This document shows, one piece after another, positions 25,431 to 34,606 of a stretch of 52,884 bases of DNA. The translations under genes were made by a program, and so were the position numbers. The notes under the pieces were generated by a model that saw only the letters and a list, made by a program, of their open reading frames with translations, did not search any database and had not been told where the DNA came from. Source of the DNA: Bacteroides sp. (GTDB lineage: Bacteria > Bacteroidota > Bacteroidia > Bacteroidales > Muribaculaceae); contig JAAVEA010000003.1 in the NCBI GenBank assembly GCA_014801535.1, positions 67,311 to 120,194 on the forward strand. Reading direction: 5' to 3'. Every line of letters starts with the position of its first letter. The first letter of the stretch is position 1.

Positions 25431-26249
25431 ATGAGACATATCCGTGTTTTCAGAATTTTTCTGGCCATAATGTTTTTCGTGGCGGCCGTGGCATATCTCT
25501 GCATCGGTCCCCACGCACACCCCATGGCCTCGGTTTCTGAGAAATCGCAGATTATCCTTTCAATGATTACTGTAACGATAGGAGCCACAGTCGTGTGGCT
25601 CCTACTCACTTTTATATTCGGAAGGATATATTGTTCCACAGTCTGCCCTGTCGGATCCATAACCGATTTCTTTGCGCGTCTGGGGCGCAAGCTCCCCCGA
25701 AAGAAAAAAACCTTCTCCTGGAAACCTCGGACCAACTGGGGAGGATATATCTTAGTGATATATATTCTATGTTTGCTGCTGGGCATCTTCTCGGTGGCCT
25801 TCATAATAGAGCCATGGAACATGATGCGCAACATCGCCTCCACCGTGCGTCCGGATGCCGTGAAGGAATCATGGATAGCGCTCGGAATAGGTGCCGGCAC
25901 AGGAGCTATCGCAGGGATAGCCTCGCTTCTCATGCTGATAATATGGTCTATGATCTCAGGGCGCGATTTCTGCAATAACGCCTGCCCGATAGGCTCGGCG
26001 CTCGGAGCCGTCGGACACAGTGCGCTAATGCACATCGAGATTGATCCCGACAGATGCACCTACTGTGGCAAATGCGAGGATATATGCTCGGCCCATTGCA
26101 TAAAAGTAACAGACCGGCATGTGGATAACGCCCGCTGTCTGCGATGTTTCGATTGTCTTGCGGTCTGCGATGATGATGCGATACATTTCCAATTGAATCA
26201 GAATATCCCTCTCACACCTCTATTCCGTAAAAGAAGTCAGGCTCGCTAA
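25431..26249 (+). CDS. NapH/CcoG-like membrane 4Fe-4S ferredoxin
   Basis: A 272-aa polytopic membrane protein with four to five helices in the first 200 residues. It carries two CxxxCP motifs after membrane segments (YCSTVCPVGS and FCNNACPIGS), as in NapH/MauN/RdxA proteins. Two 4Fe-4S clusters are predicted at the cytosolic C-terminus (CTYCGKCEDIC and CLRCFDCLAVC). It would pass electrons between quinol or membrane donors and a partner reductase. No partner gene is adjacent. An 11-bp hairpin (25387-25414) lies in the gap after yidC but lacks a T run. Confidence 0.85.
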   Translation: MRHIRVFRIFLAIMFFVAAVAYLCIGPHAHPMASVSEKSQIILSMITVTIGATVVWLLLTFIFGRIYCSTVCPVGSITDFFARLGRKLPRKKKTFSWKPRTNWGGYILVIYILCLLLGIFSVAFIIEPWNMMRNIASTVRPDAVKESWIALGIGAGTGAIAGIASLLMLIIWSMISGRDFCNNACPIGSALGAVGHSALMHIEIDPDRCTYCGKCEDICSAHCIKVTDRHVDNARCLRCFDCLAVCDDDAIHFQLNQNIPLTPLFRKRSQAR

Positions 26250-26315
26250 GAGAGCGTAAGTGTTTACTTCTATTGTCCACTCTAAGAAACTGTTTAAATC
26301 TACGACTGAAGAATA

Positions 26316-27110
26316 ATGAATCAATATCTCGATCTCCTGAAAAAAATACTTGCCGACGGCCACCGCAAGGAAGACCGCACGGGCACAGGCACTATATCTG
26401 TTTTTGGTCATCAGATGCGATTCGACCTCTCCCAAGGATTTCCCCTTCTCACAACAAAGAAGGTGCATCTCAAGAGTATCATATATGAATTGCTATGGTT
26501 CCTTAAAGGCGACACCAACGTCCGCTATCTTCAGGAACACGGTGTGAGGATCTGGAACGAATGGGCGGATCCGGATGGCTCTCTGGGCCACATATACGGC
26601 TACCAATGGCGTTCATGGCCTGACTATGATGGAGGCTTCATTGATCAGATTTCAGAAGCCGTTAAGGATATAAAGACAAATCCCGATTCCCGACGCATAA
26701 TAGTCAGCTCATGGAATGTGGCAGATCTGAAGAATATGAATCTTCCTCCATGTCACGCTTTCTTCCAGTTCTATGTGGCCGATGGAAAACTATCCCTCCA
26801 GCTTTATCAACGTTCGGCCGACTGTTTCCTCGGGGTGCCGTTCAATATCGCATCTTACGCCCTTCTATGCATGATGATGGCACAGGTGTGCGGCCTCAAG
26901 CCGGGAGAGTTCATTCACACCACCGGCGACACCCACATCTATCTCAATCATCTCGATCAAGTGAGAGAGCAACTTTCGCGCGCTCCGCGAAAACTGCCCC
27001 GCATGATTATCAATCCTGAGGTAAAGGATATATTTGACTTCAAATTCGAAGATTTCACCCTCGAGGCCTATGACCCGTGGCCGGCTATAAAAGGGGTGGT
27101 AAGCGTCTGA
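26316..27110 (+). CDS. thyA: thymidylate synthase
   Basis: This 264-aa enzyme methylates dUMP to dTMP with methylene-tetrahydrofolate. It has the nucleophile C146 in [11 protein letters not shown], the folate/dUMP-binding [10 protein letters not shown] near the N-terminus, [20 protein letters not shown] and [10 protein letters not shown]. The length equals the E. coli enzyme. folA, a common neighbour, is not next to it; instead the coding strand ends in a long palindrome and a tandem repeat array. Confidence 0.97.
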   Translation: MNQYLDLLKKILADGHRKEDRTGTGTISVFGHQMRFDLSQGFPLLTTKKVHLKSIIYELLWFLKGDTNVRYLQEHGVRIWNEWADPDGSLGHIYGYQWRSWPDYDGGFIDQISEAVKDIKTNPDSRRIIVSSWNVADLKNMNLPPCHAFFQFYVADGKLSLQLYQRSADCFLGVPFNIASYALLCMMMAQVCGLKPGEFIHTTGDTHIYLNHLDQVREQLSRAPRKLPRMIINPEVKDIFDFKFEDFTLEAYDPWPAIKGVVSV

Positions 27111-27169
27111 ACCGCCAGCCGTAATAATAATGATTATTTAAAGGCTGCCGCTAATAAAATGATAATTAA

Positions 27170-27210
27170 ATGAGGCCGCTAATAAAATTAAATTTTATTA
27201 GCGGCCTCAT
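27170..27210. terminator. 41-bp perfect palindrome after thyA
   Basis: Two 20-bp arms that are exact reverse complements surround a single A: ATGAGGCCGCTAATAAAATT at 27170-27189 and its complement at 27191-27210. A partial copy (GCCGCTAATAAAATGATAA) precedes it at 27147. It lies between converging thyA and the DUF5715 gene, so it can act as a terminator. The right arm runs into the first copy of the 46-bp tandem repeat. Confidence 0.75.
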
Positions 27211-27485
27211 TCTAAAATTTCACCGCCGCGGTTTGTTTCGGCGAAGCGGGCCTCAGTCTAAAATTTCATCGTCGCGGTTTGTTTCGGCGAAGCGGGCCTC
27301 AGTCTAAAATTTCATCGCCGCGGTTTGTTTCGGCGAAGCGGGCCTCAGTCTAAAATTTCATCGTCGCGGTTTGTTTCGGCGTAGCGGGCCTCTGTCTAAA
27401 ATTTCATCGTCGCGGTTTGTTTCGGCGAAGCGGCCTCAGTCTAAAATTTCATCGTCGCGGTTTGTTTCGGCGTAGCGGGCCTCAG
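27204..27485. repeat. 46-bp tandem repeat, six copies
   Basis: Units begin GCCTCAGTCTAAAATTTCAT at 27204, 27250, 27296, 27342, 27388 and 27433 (the fifth unit is 45 bp), with a partial seventh at 27479. The second half of each unit is CG-rich and includes TTTCGGCGAAGCGG. Units differ at a few positions (CGCC/CGTC, GAAG/GTAG). The array fills the gap between thyA and the DUF5715 gene and ends 9 bp before the latter's stop. No protein is coded. Confidence 0.95.
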
Positions 27486-27493
27486 GTCCGCTT

Positions 27494-28333
27494 CTATTTA
27501 GTAACCGTGACATGGAAACAGCCGGTCTTCTTCTCGAATTTCACCAGGCATCTCCCCTCTTTGCGCAAATCATAGAGCACTTCGGCAAGCACGTTCTTCA
27601 ATGTTTCCTGGCTTAGTTCATGACTATGGTCAAGGCAATGGAAACGATTGTATGATATATCGAATGTCGTGCCGAACTGATGAGTGGATGAGTCAGTGGC
27701 GTTGATATTGACTCTGCGCAGTTTCTTCACGGTGGCAGGAGTGCGCAGAAGTGAAGTGACCCGTATTCTATAGCGCGCATCTCCCTTTTTCTTTAACGAA
27801 TCCTGAAAATTCCGTCCAATAGAACTGAGCAGACGTGATGCCTCGGGCACGAGATATGGCAGGGAATGGGTCAGCTCATCGACAGAATAATCCGCATTAC
27901 TTGTGATTTTGACTATCGGTCTCTTGGTATGATATGCCAACGAAAGATCCGTTATGGGGGTTATGCCCAATTTCTCGGCATAGGCATACTGGCGGTAATT
28001 GGAATCATTGAATACATCTGCAAGGCGCCCCAGAACCTTTACTTTTACTGTTCCTGCCGACATCCTGCTCACTTCGCCCTTACCTTCGGCATTATTCAAT
28101 GTGCTGTCCTTGGGCGAATTCGATGTGTCGGATACGGTGCTTTCCGATATAGGTGCCGGCAGATCGACTATCTGCTCAGCGTCGGGGTTATTCTCAAGTT
28201 CATTTTCGTAGGCATATCCCTCGATGAGACTGTCTATCTCATATCTCCCTTTGCGCTGTCCGCAGGAGACAAGAATCATTCCGGAAAGGAGCCCACAGGC
28301 CATATAGTGCAATATATATCGTAATCTTGGCAT
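27494..28333 (-). CDS. DUF5715 family lipoprotein (peptidase M15-like fold)
   Basis: A 279-aa lipoprotein with a signal and lipobox GMILVSCG (Cys about 24). The C-terminal domain contains RVTSLLRTPATVKKLRRVNI and SSTHQFGTTFDISYNRFH, the His/Asp-bearing core typical of the DUF5715 family, which resembles D-Ala-D-Ala carboxypeptidase M15 enzymes. It may trim or bind peptidoglycan in the periplasm. The acidic linker (residues 30-90) is probably disordered. The -7 element TAATTTTG lies at 28365-28372. The enzymatic role is inferred from fold resemblance. Confidence 0.75.
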   Translation of the reverse strand: MPRLRYILHYMACGLLSGMILVSCGQRKGRYEIDSLIEGYAYENELENNPDAEQIVDLPAPISESTVSDTSNSPKDSTLNNAEGKGEVSRMSAGTVKVKVLGRLADVFNDSNYRQYAYAEKLGITPITDLSLAYHTKRPIVKITSNADYSVDELTHSLPYLVPEASRLLSSIGRNFQDSLKKKGDARYRIRVTSLLRTPATVKKLRRVNINATDSSTHQFGTTFDISYNRFHCLDHSHELSQETLKNVLAEVLYDLRKEGRCLVKFEKKTGCFHVTVTK

Positions 28334-28393
28334 TCCGCTTCAGTTTTTTTAAAGAACTTTCATGCAAAATTAATGATTTCTTTTCAAATTGAG

Positions 28394-28401
28394 TAACTTT
28401 G
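28394..28401 (+). promoter_or_regulatory. promoter -7 element of the RNA methyltransferase gene
   Basis: TAACTTTG lies 31 bp before the ATG at 28433. It is back-to-back with the minus-strand TAATTTTG of the DUF5715 gene at 28365-28372. Confidence 0.5.
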
Positions 28402-28432
28402 CACTCCATGCCACATTCAAAATTCATAAAAA

Positions 28433-29233
28433 ATGCCGGATATAATTGAAATAAACTCGCTTGAACACCCGGGAGCCCGCACTTTTGCGTCGTTAACTGA
28501 GGCCCAGCTGCGTTCGGGCTACGAAACGGAAGAAGCTATTTTTATTGCCGAGAGCCCCAAGGTGATACGCATAGCTCTTGATGCCGGATACCAACCTATT
28601 TCGTTCATGTGCGAACACAAACATATCAATGGCGATGCCGCCGACATCATTGCCCGCGCTCCAGGCACACCTGTCTACACGGCCGGTCGCGAATTACTGG
28701 CACAGATCACCGGATATAAACTCACACGCGGTGTGCTGTGCGCGATGCGTCGCAGACCCATGCCTGAAATAGCCGAACTCTGCCGCAATGCAAAGCGTGT
28801 GGCAGTGATTCATGGAGTGACCGACACTACCAATATCGGGGCTATTTTCCGTTCGGCAGCCGCTCTTGGTGTGGATGCCGTGATTCTTTCCTCCGATTCT
28901 TGCGATCCTCTCAACCGCAGAGCCGTAAGGGTTTCGATGGGAACGGTTTTCCAGGTTCCTTGGACATGGTGCGAAAATCCCGTAAAGGAACTCCGTGAAC
29001 TTGGATTCAAGACGTTGGCGATGGCTCTTTCCGACAATTCCATTCCGCTCGACGAGCCTTCCCTCATTTCGATTCCGAAACTTGCCATAGTGCTCGGAAC
29101 TGAGGGTGACGGTCTCCCCACAAAAGTGATCGCCAATTGTGATTATACCGTGAGAATACCGATGGCGCACGACGTGGACTCCCTGAATGTGGCCGCAGCA
29201 TCCGCGGTAGCGTTCTGGCAATTATGCAGATGA
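28433..29233 (+). CDS. SpoU/TrmH-family RNA 2'-O-methyltransferase
   Basis: A 266-aa SPOUT methyltransferase that probably methylates a ribose in tRNA or rRNA. It shows the three SpoU motifs: HGVTDTTNIGAIFRSAAALG (motif 1), LAIVLGTEGDGLP (motif 2) and VRIPMAHDVDSLNVAAASAV (motif 3, forming the AdoMet-binding trefoil knot). The N-terminal 100 residues resemble the substrate-binding domain of RlmB/TrmH-type enzymes. The exact RNA target cannot be set from sequence. A strong bidirectional terminator follows. Confidence 0.9.
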   Translation: MPDIIEINSLEHPGARTFASLTEAQLRSGYETEEAIFIAESPKVIRIALDAGYQPISFMCEHKHINGDAADIIARAPGTPVYTAGRELLAQITGYKLTRGVLCAMRRRPMPEIAELCRNAKRVAVIHGVTDTTNIGAIFRSAAALGVDAVILSSDSCDPLNRRAVRVSMGTVFQVPWTWCENPVKELRELGFKTLAMALSDNSIPLDEPSLISIPKLAIVLGTEGDGLPTKVIANCDYTVRIPMAHDVDSLNVAAASAVAFWQLCR

Positions 29234-29238
29234 GTATA

Positions 29239-29278
29239 AAAAAATGAGTTGCATCATGGTGAATGCAACTCATTTTTT
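29239..29278. terminator. bidirectional terminator between the methyltransferase and amylase genes
   Basis: AAAAAATGAGTTGCAT (29239-29254) pairs perfectly with ATGCAACTCATTTTTT (29263-29278) over an 8-nt loop. It ends in T runs on both strands and serves two converging genes. Confidence 0.9.
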
Positions 29279-29299
29279 AACGCGTCATAACTCTATTTT

Positions 29300-31510
29300 T
29301 CAGAAGATAATCTTCTTTGCCTTTCCATCTTTAATACGGATATATATGTTTCCGCTCTGAGGATCGGCCACTTTCACACCTTGAAGAGTATAATATACGG
29401 GGGCTGCCGATGCCATATCTATCTCCTCTATCTCGCTCGGGGTAGCCGATTTCAACGAAATGGTCTTGTTCTTCCAATGAACCTCCACCAAATATCTGCC
29501 GGGCATCACCTTATATGCTTTCGCCTGAGCGGGATTGGCACTCGCCTCGAGTTTCACAGTCGCACCATCCGGAATTATCTCTTTGTCTGCAGTAGGCGCG
29601 AAACGGTTGCCCGAGACGTTTATGTCATCCCATTCGGCACCGAGACTTCTCGCGAAAGAGAAATATGCATACGGATCAGCGACTGCCTTTGCCGTAGGAG
29701 TAGTGGGAACAGGAGCGAAATCGGCGGTTGCCACGAACATATTTCCCGACATCTCCATCTCCACACCCGTATCACAAGCCCAGTCATTTCCGTTGGCATG
29801 GCCAAGGATATAGAAATGTGCCGGCATCGGATCTGTGTCTATCTCGCCCCCTTTTCCAACCGACAAGGTCATGGTCGAGAAGTAGACTGTGAGTGTGTAT
29901 GTGCCGGGAAGAATCTTCCACGACTGAACGTTTGCCGCATCCACACCCTTACGGTGTTTATTCATCTTTACAGTGGTGTTATTGCTTACCACGGCACCTT
30001 CCTCGGCCGAGCCATAGCGATTGGCTGTATTGTTAAGTGGCGTCCAATCCTCTGCCAGGGCATCGCAAAGATTAAAATAGCAGTATGTTTCTTCTTCCGC
30101 TGCGGTGAATTTTGCAGTGATAGTGAATTTATCACCCGACTTGGTCATCTCGGGAGAAGCAGATGTGCTCCAATGCAGACCGTCGACATCTCCCATAAGG
30201 TAGAGATGATCGGGGGTCTCAGGTTCCGGCTCTACTGGCGTCACTTCTGCCTTTGTCCATACGCAATAACCGTTGCCGGCCGCCTTTATATCGGAATCGG
30301 AATATCCGGAGGGCGAAACCATCGCGCCCCCTACTTTTACTACCACCTTCCCTTTTGAACCGGTAACTTCCGCCATATAGCAGTCGCGCGACGACTGAAG
30401 CACTCTGACAGACGATTCATTATGAATTCCGGCAGCATTGCGTATATTGATCAATTGCTGAATCTCCGCCTTATGATCCTGATAATGGGGAAGGAAAACA
30501 CAGGGCGTTCCGGGACTCATAAGAATAAAGGCGTTGGCAGCAATTACGTTGCCGGTAAATTTCGAGCCATCGCGATATGTATCATGATTATCAATGAATG
30601 TAACCGAATAACGGCTATAGCCGAAATGAATCATACCGGCAGGCTGATCGGTTGTGCCATTGGCTTTCCACACCAGCTTTGTCATATCTCCTGAAGAGAA
30701 CGCCTCATTTATGGCATATTTGCATGGGAAATCGAAAGCCGCAGAGGTCTTGCCGGTAGCTTCGATCCATCCGGCCACAGCATCATAGTTGGAATCCCAG
30801 TATTCTCCCACAGAGTATTCTACATTGGCGTAGGTGTTATATATCTTGTTATACTGACCGCCATAACCCTTCACCATGTCGTAACGCGCACCAACATAGC
30901 CATATTTCTCTTTGAGACATTTAAGATAATTCTTGCAGTTGTTCTGCACATTGGCGTTGATATGGTCGAGGTCGCGGCAACCGTCGAAGTTGTCACCCGT
31001 GTCGGGATTTCCGGTCGGTTTGGGTTGTCCGGCGGCATATGCCATCTCATCATTGCTGCATATCCCCTCCAAGCCTATCTTCCAGGTCTGGCCGTTCCAC
31101 TGCTCTACAGGGAAATCATACCAGTTGGTCACACCATTACGGTGATTGATCACAACATCCTCTATGAAGCCTGTCCCTTTTGCCTTGTAGGTGGCAATCA
31201 TGGAAAGAAGTTCCTCCTCTGTGCCGAAAGCGGAATTGTGGTTAGTGAACCAATACTGCGGCATATATCCCATATAAGCACATTTACCGGAGTTAGGCAC
31301 CCATATAAGTTTGAAATATTGCGATAGCTCGTCTGACTGAGCTTCAAGATTAGTCCATTTCGTATCTTCATAGGAATCCCAATAAAATCCCTGAAGCATC
31401 ACCCCTTCATACTTGGAAGGCCAGCCCAAGGCATAGCCGTCAATGGCTGTCCCGCCCATGGCAGCCCCCAAAAGACCCAAAGCAAAGGCTTTGGAAATTA
31501 ATTTGTTCAT
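29300..31510 (-). CDS. secreted GH13 alpha-amylase with SusE/F-like modules
   Basis: This 736-aa protein hydrolyses alpha-1,4-glucans. The catalytic residues sit in GARYDMVKGYG (nucleophile Asp), YSVGEYWDS (acid/base Glu) and FIDNHDT (Asp), in the style of archaeal/plant-like subfamily GH13_7. VVINHR is the first conserved region. After the barrel come two similar modules starting DHLYLMGDVDGLHW (about 440) and AHFYILGHANGNDW (about 570), like the carbohydrate-binding repeats of SusE/SusF. The C-terminus YYTLQGVKVADP...IYIRIKDGK looks like a short sorting or anchor domain. A signal sequence is present. No SusC/D pair is adjacent. Confidence 0.9.
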   Translation of the reverse strand: MNKLISKAFALGLLGAAMGGTAIDGYALGWPSKYEGVMLQGFYWDSYEDTKWTNLEAQSDELSQYFKLIWVPNSGKCAYMGYMPQYWFTNHNSAFGTEEELLSMIATYKAKGTGFIEDVVINHRNGVTNWYDFPVEQWNGQTWKIGLEGICSNDEMAYAAGQPKPTGNPDTGDNFDGCRDLDHINANVQNNCKNYLKCLKEKYGYVGARYDMVKGYGGQYNKIYNTYANVEYSVGEYWDSNYDAVAGWIEATGKTSAAFDFPCKYAINEAFSSGDMTKLVWKANGTTDQPAGMIHFGYSRYSVTFIDNHDTYRDGSKFTGNVIAANAFILMSPGTPCVFLPHYQDHKAEIQQLINIRNAAGIHNESSVRVLQSSRDCYMAEVTGSKGKVVVKVGGAMVSPSGYSDSDIKAAGNGYCVWTKAEVTPVEPEPETPDHLYLMGDVDGLHWSTSASPEMTKSGDKFTITAKFTAAEEETYCYFNLCDALAEDWTPLNNTANRYGSAEEGAVVSNNTTVKMNKHRKGVDAANVQSWKILPGTYTLTVYFSTMTLSVGKGGEIDTDPMPAHFYILGHANGNDWACDTGVEMEMSGNMFVATADFAPVPTTPTAKAVADPYAYFSFARSLGAEWDDINVSGNRFAPTADKEIIPDGATVKLEASANPAQAKAYKVMPGRYLVEVHWKNKTISLKSATPSEIEEIDMASAAPVYYTLQGVKVADPQSGNIYIRIKDGKAKKIIF

Positions 31511-31548
31511 AATGATTCTAAGGTTAAGAATTTAGTTATAAGCATTTG

Positions 31549-31580
31549 CAAAGTTACTGATATTCTGTATAACATACAAA
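31549..31580 (-). promoter_or_regulatory. alpha-amylase promoter
   Basis: Minus strand TTTG (31580-31577), 20 bp, TAACTTTG (31556-31549), 39 bp before the amylase ATG. It shows the gene is transcribed on its own. Confidence 0.65.
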
Positions 31581-31619
31581 TAAAACCTGGCGATTGTATC
31601 CCGATTGTGTCTATCTTGC

Positions 31620-32417
31620 CTAAAAATCATCAGGCCGGAACACAATCTCTTTTACCGTGACAGGCGCCGCAAGGAAATAGCCGAGGCAGAATCCTCCCTC
31701 AAACATTCTGGGTCCATTGCTGTTTCCCACTCCCAATGCCTCAAGATAATCGTGCATGTCTCTGCTCACGGGTACGACAGTGGCCCTGATTATGTCTCCA
31801 TCCTCAAGTTTATCAGCTTCATCTTCCTCATCAAGATCCCTACGGGTTGTCATCATAACCTCATTTATTATGCCGTTGGCTGAGAGCATATCGTTAATCT
31901 CAGCCCATTTATAGGCCTCTCCGTTACGATACAGGCGCAACCAATAGCAATCGTCATTCGAAACCGGATTATCCGTAAAAGACACCTGAAGCACGGCCAC
32001 ATAGTCGTATGGCATCTTTATCCAGTTAAACTCCATCCCGGTGATATCCACCGCTGCTCCCATAGTGCTTTCGGAGGTGTAGACCTCATCTTCTCTTCTG
32101 ACTGTGAGTCGATAAGTGTGGCCCTCTATTCCCGGCATCCCGGAGATAAATATACCGTCGGGATCAGGCTTAAGCGTAATCTCCTCACCTGATTCAAGAT
32201 CCTTAATCTCCACCTCAGCATCTGTGAGATGTTCCCGATTCATCGGCTCATTCATCGGAGTGGTAAGTGTAAGGGCGACCTGTGCCCCATCTTGCGTAAG
32301 AGAGCCTTCGATCACAAGAATCGGCTCTATCTCGTGATATTTGAAATCAAGTTCCTTTTCGCATCCCGCCAAAAGAATACCGATGAATAGAATTATTGTC
32401 TTAACGAATCTCTTCAT
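31620..32417 (-). CDS. DUF4249 outer-membrane lipoprotein
   Basis: A 265-aa lipoprotein (lipobox GILLAGCEKEL) with the DUF4249 pattern: an early EPILVIEGSLTQDGAQVALTLTTP, GHTYRLTV in the middle and a late aromatic/acidic region. DUF4249 proteins are regularly encoded with a TonB-dependent receptor and are thought to sit on it as an accessory lid or ligand-binding factor, by analogy with SusD. Here the receptor gene is directly upstream (48 bp). It is the last gene of the three-gene operon. The substrate is unknown. Confidence 0.85.
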   Translation of the reverse strand: MKRFVKTIILFIGILLAGCEKELDFKYHEIEPILVIEGSLTQDGAQVALTLTTPMNEPMNREHLTDAEVEIKDLESGEEITLKPDPDGIFISGMPGIEGHTYRLTVRREDEVYTSESTMGAAVDITGMEFNWIKMPYDYVAVLQVSFTDNPVSNDDCYWLRLYRNGEAYKWAEINDMLSANGIINEVMMTTRRDLDEEDEADKLEDGDIIRATVVPVSRDMHDYLEALGVGNSNGPRMFEGGFCLGYFLAAPVTVKEIVFRPDDF

Positions 32418-32465
32418 AATTAAAAAACAGCTTCCGGAAATAACACAGCTTCCGAAAATTTAGCG

Positions 32466-34592
32466 CTAAAACTTCAGGGTATAACTCACCGAAGGGATCA
32501 CTCCGAACATTGCCTGAAGCACCGCCCTCGAACCTGAAGGGCTATCCGGGTCGTCTTCAAAATATACCACATATGGATTATATCGGCAATAGAGATTATA
32601 CACCCCGAAGCTCCATTCATATGTGAGTTTCTTCCCCACGTGGGTATAGGTGGCAGAAAGGTCGAGACGGTGAGTGTCGGGAGTGCGGTAGCCATTCCGT
32701 TTGCTATAATAGTAGATGGTGGTTCCGCTCAGCTCATATTTATCGTCGGGAGCCGTCAGAGGAGTGCCCGAAGAGAAGATCCAGGAGCCCGAAAGGCTCC
32801 AGCTGTGGTTGAAACGGTAAATCCCCACAACCGACAGGTCATGGCGTCGGTCGTTGGTGGCATCATACCATCGGCCGCCGTTTATACCCGCGATCTTTGT
32901 CTGAGTCTTGGAAAGGCAATAGGAGACCCAGCCTGTCAGCGTACCTGTATTTTTGCGCAACATCACCTCCGCACCGTAGCTTCTGCCCCTTCCTCCTAAT
33001 ATTATATCCTCTATATTGAGTCGTGAAAACATCCCCTTTCCATCACGATAGTCGTAGACATTATCAAGCTGCTTGTAATATCCTTCGACCGACCAATCGA
33101 ATGCTCCGTCGGGAGTCATCCCGGCATACCCGGCCACATATTGCCACGCGCGTTCTGGCCGGATAGTAGCGGAAGAAAGCGCATAGCGGTCGAACGGGAA
33201 ACTTGTTGTGCTCGACCGTATGGAATGCAGGCTCTGGCTGGTGAGCGACAGCCCGGCTTTTACATTATGATTTTCGTTAAAGCTCCATTTAAGACTCACG
33301 CGCGGTTCGGGAGTGATATAGGTAGTTGAGGAATAGTCTGGCGCATCCTCTTGCATCGAATAGAATTTATGAAACCGGCTTCCGGAAAGTGAAGTGAATA
33401 GATTGAGCCTTACGCCTCCCGACAGATAAAAATTACCGCACAGCAATCCCTCATAGCTAATCCACGCAGCATTCACCCAACCGCTCTTTAGATCGCGGAC
33501 CCGGGTGCCGTTTATTGCGAAATCTGCCGACTGCACCCGCAGAAGCTCCGAACGCATTCCGAATTCAAGCGTGCGGTCATCGTCTATGGAATAGCTTACA
33601 TTCTCATTCACCGATGCGTTGCGGATATATTCCTTAAGTATCTGGTCACTATCCATTATGCTCATCTCCATCTTGGTGGAATAGGAGGTATAGGCTCCCG
33701 TGGTATTGAACCTCCACTCATCGCCGCGTCTTGCCAGCCAATTGGTCGATCCGGCTATGTTACCCCAGTACATCCCCATTATCCCTCCGATTGCCATATT
33801 ATCATGACTGGCAATGAAGGAGAAGTCAATATTATCCTCCTGACGTGGCTTGTAACGGAACTTTGCTGTCACATCATAGAAATTCATCACCACATGGCGA
33901 TATTTCGGTATCATTTTCAGAAAGGCATCCACATACGATCTGCGGGCCGTAACGGCAAAAGAAAGTTTCTCTTTCACTATCGGCCCTCTCGCCATAAGTT
34001 TTGCAGCCAGGATTCCGATGGTTCCTGCAGCGTGGTAGCTATCCATATCACCTGGGGTGAGAGCCGTCTCGAGCACCGATGATGAGGCCTCTCCGAAAGT
34101 GGCGGGCACAGGCCCTTTGTAAAGGGTCGCACGACCGATTGCCTGGTCACTGAAGGTGGAGAAGATACCCATCACATGGGTTGGACTGTAGAGGGTCATA
34201 CCGTCAAGCTGTATGAGATTCTGCCCCGAAGTGCCGCCGCGCACCTCAAAACCTCCGGCTCCGTCTCCTTCGCTATGCACCCCCGGAAGGTAGGTTATTG
34301 ATTTTATTATGTCGTTCTCACCGAACAGCACTGGCACCAGAGCCATTTTAGACAGCTCCACATTCTCCACACCAAGACGCAAGGATGATAGACGTTGACC
34401 CGCCGACTGACCCGTGACAATCAGTTCGTCAAGATTCTCGGTTTTCTCGTCATATTCATCCGAAACCGAAGGTTCATTGTTGTTTACAACCGGAATATCG
34501 GCTGGTGGTTGTTGCTGCGGTTTACCATCACATAAAAATGCGCCGGTAATCATCATACCGGCGATAAAAGAACCAAACCTTTTCTTAATCAT
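32466..34592 (-). CDS. TonB-dependent receptor, short N-terminus
   Basis: A 708-aa outer-membrane transporter. After a signal sequence and an acidic/Pro linker comes a TonB-box-like stretch (ENLDELIVTGQ). The plug follows (DIIKSITYLPGVHSEGDGAGGFEVRGG, NLIQLDGMTLYSPTHVMGIFSTF). A 22-strand-type barrel runs to a terminal aromatic residue (SVSYTLKF). Receptors that pair with DUF4249 usually have a carboxypeptidase-regulatory-like domain before the plug. It is absent here and only about 50 residues precede the plug. It lies between the lipoprotein gene (14 bp upstream) and DUF4249. Confidence 0.9.
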   Translation of the reverse strand: MIKKRFGSFIAGMMITGAFLCDGKPQQQPPADIPVVNNNEPSVSDEYDEKTENLDELIVTGQSAGQRLSSLRLGVENVELSKMALVPVLFGENDIIKSITYLPGVHSEGDGAGGFEVRGGTSGQNLIQLDGMTLYSPTHVMGIFSTFSDQAIGRATLYKGPVPATFGEASSSVLETALTPGDMDSYHAAGTIGILAAKLMARGPIVKEKLSFAVTARRSYVDAFLKMIPKYRHVVMNFYDVTAKFRYKPRQEDNIDFSFIASHDNMAIGGIMGMYWGNIAGSTNWLARRGDEWRFNTTGAYTSYSTKMEMSIMDSDQILKEYIRNASVNENVSYSIDDDRTLEFGMRSELLRVQSADFAINGTRVRDLKSGWVNAAWISYEGLLCGNFYLSGGVRLNLFTSLSGSRFHKFYSMQEDAPDYSSTTYITPEPRVSLKWSFNENHNVKAGLSLTSQSLHSIRSSTTSFPFDRYALSSATIRPERAWQYVAGYAGMTPDGAFDWSVEGYYKQLDNVYDYRDGKGMFSRLNIEDIILGGRGRSYGAEVMLRKNTGTLTGWVSYCLSKTQTKIAGINGGRWYDATNDRRHDLSVVGIYRFNHSWSLSGSWIFSSGTPLTAPDDKYELSGTTIYYYSKRNGYRTPDTHRLDLSATYTHVGKKLTYEWSFGVYNLYCRYNPYVVYFEDDPDSPSGSRAVLQAMFGVIPSVSYTLKF

Positions 34593-34606
34593 TGTTTAAT
34601 CGAAAA

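Noticed and set aside
26250-26315. Missing folA next to thyA as a sign of gene loss
   Set aside because: Linkage of thyA and folA is common but not universal; nothing here shows a deletion.
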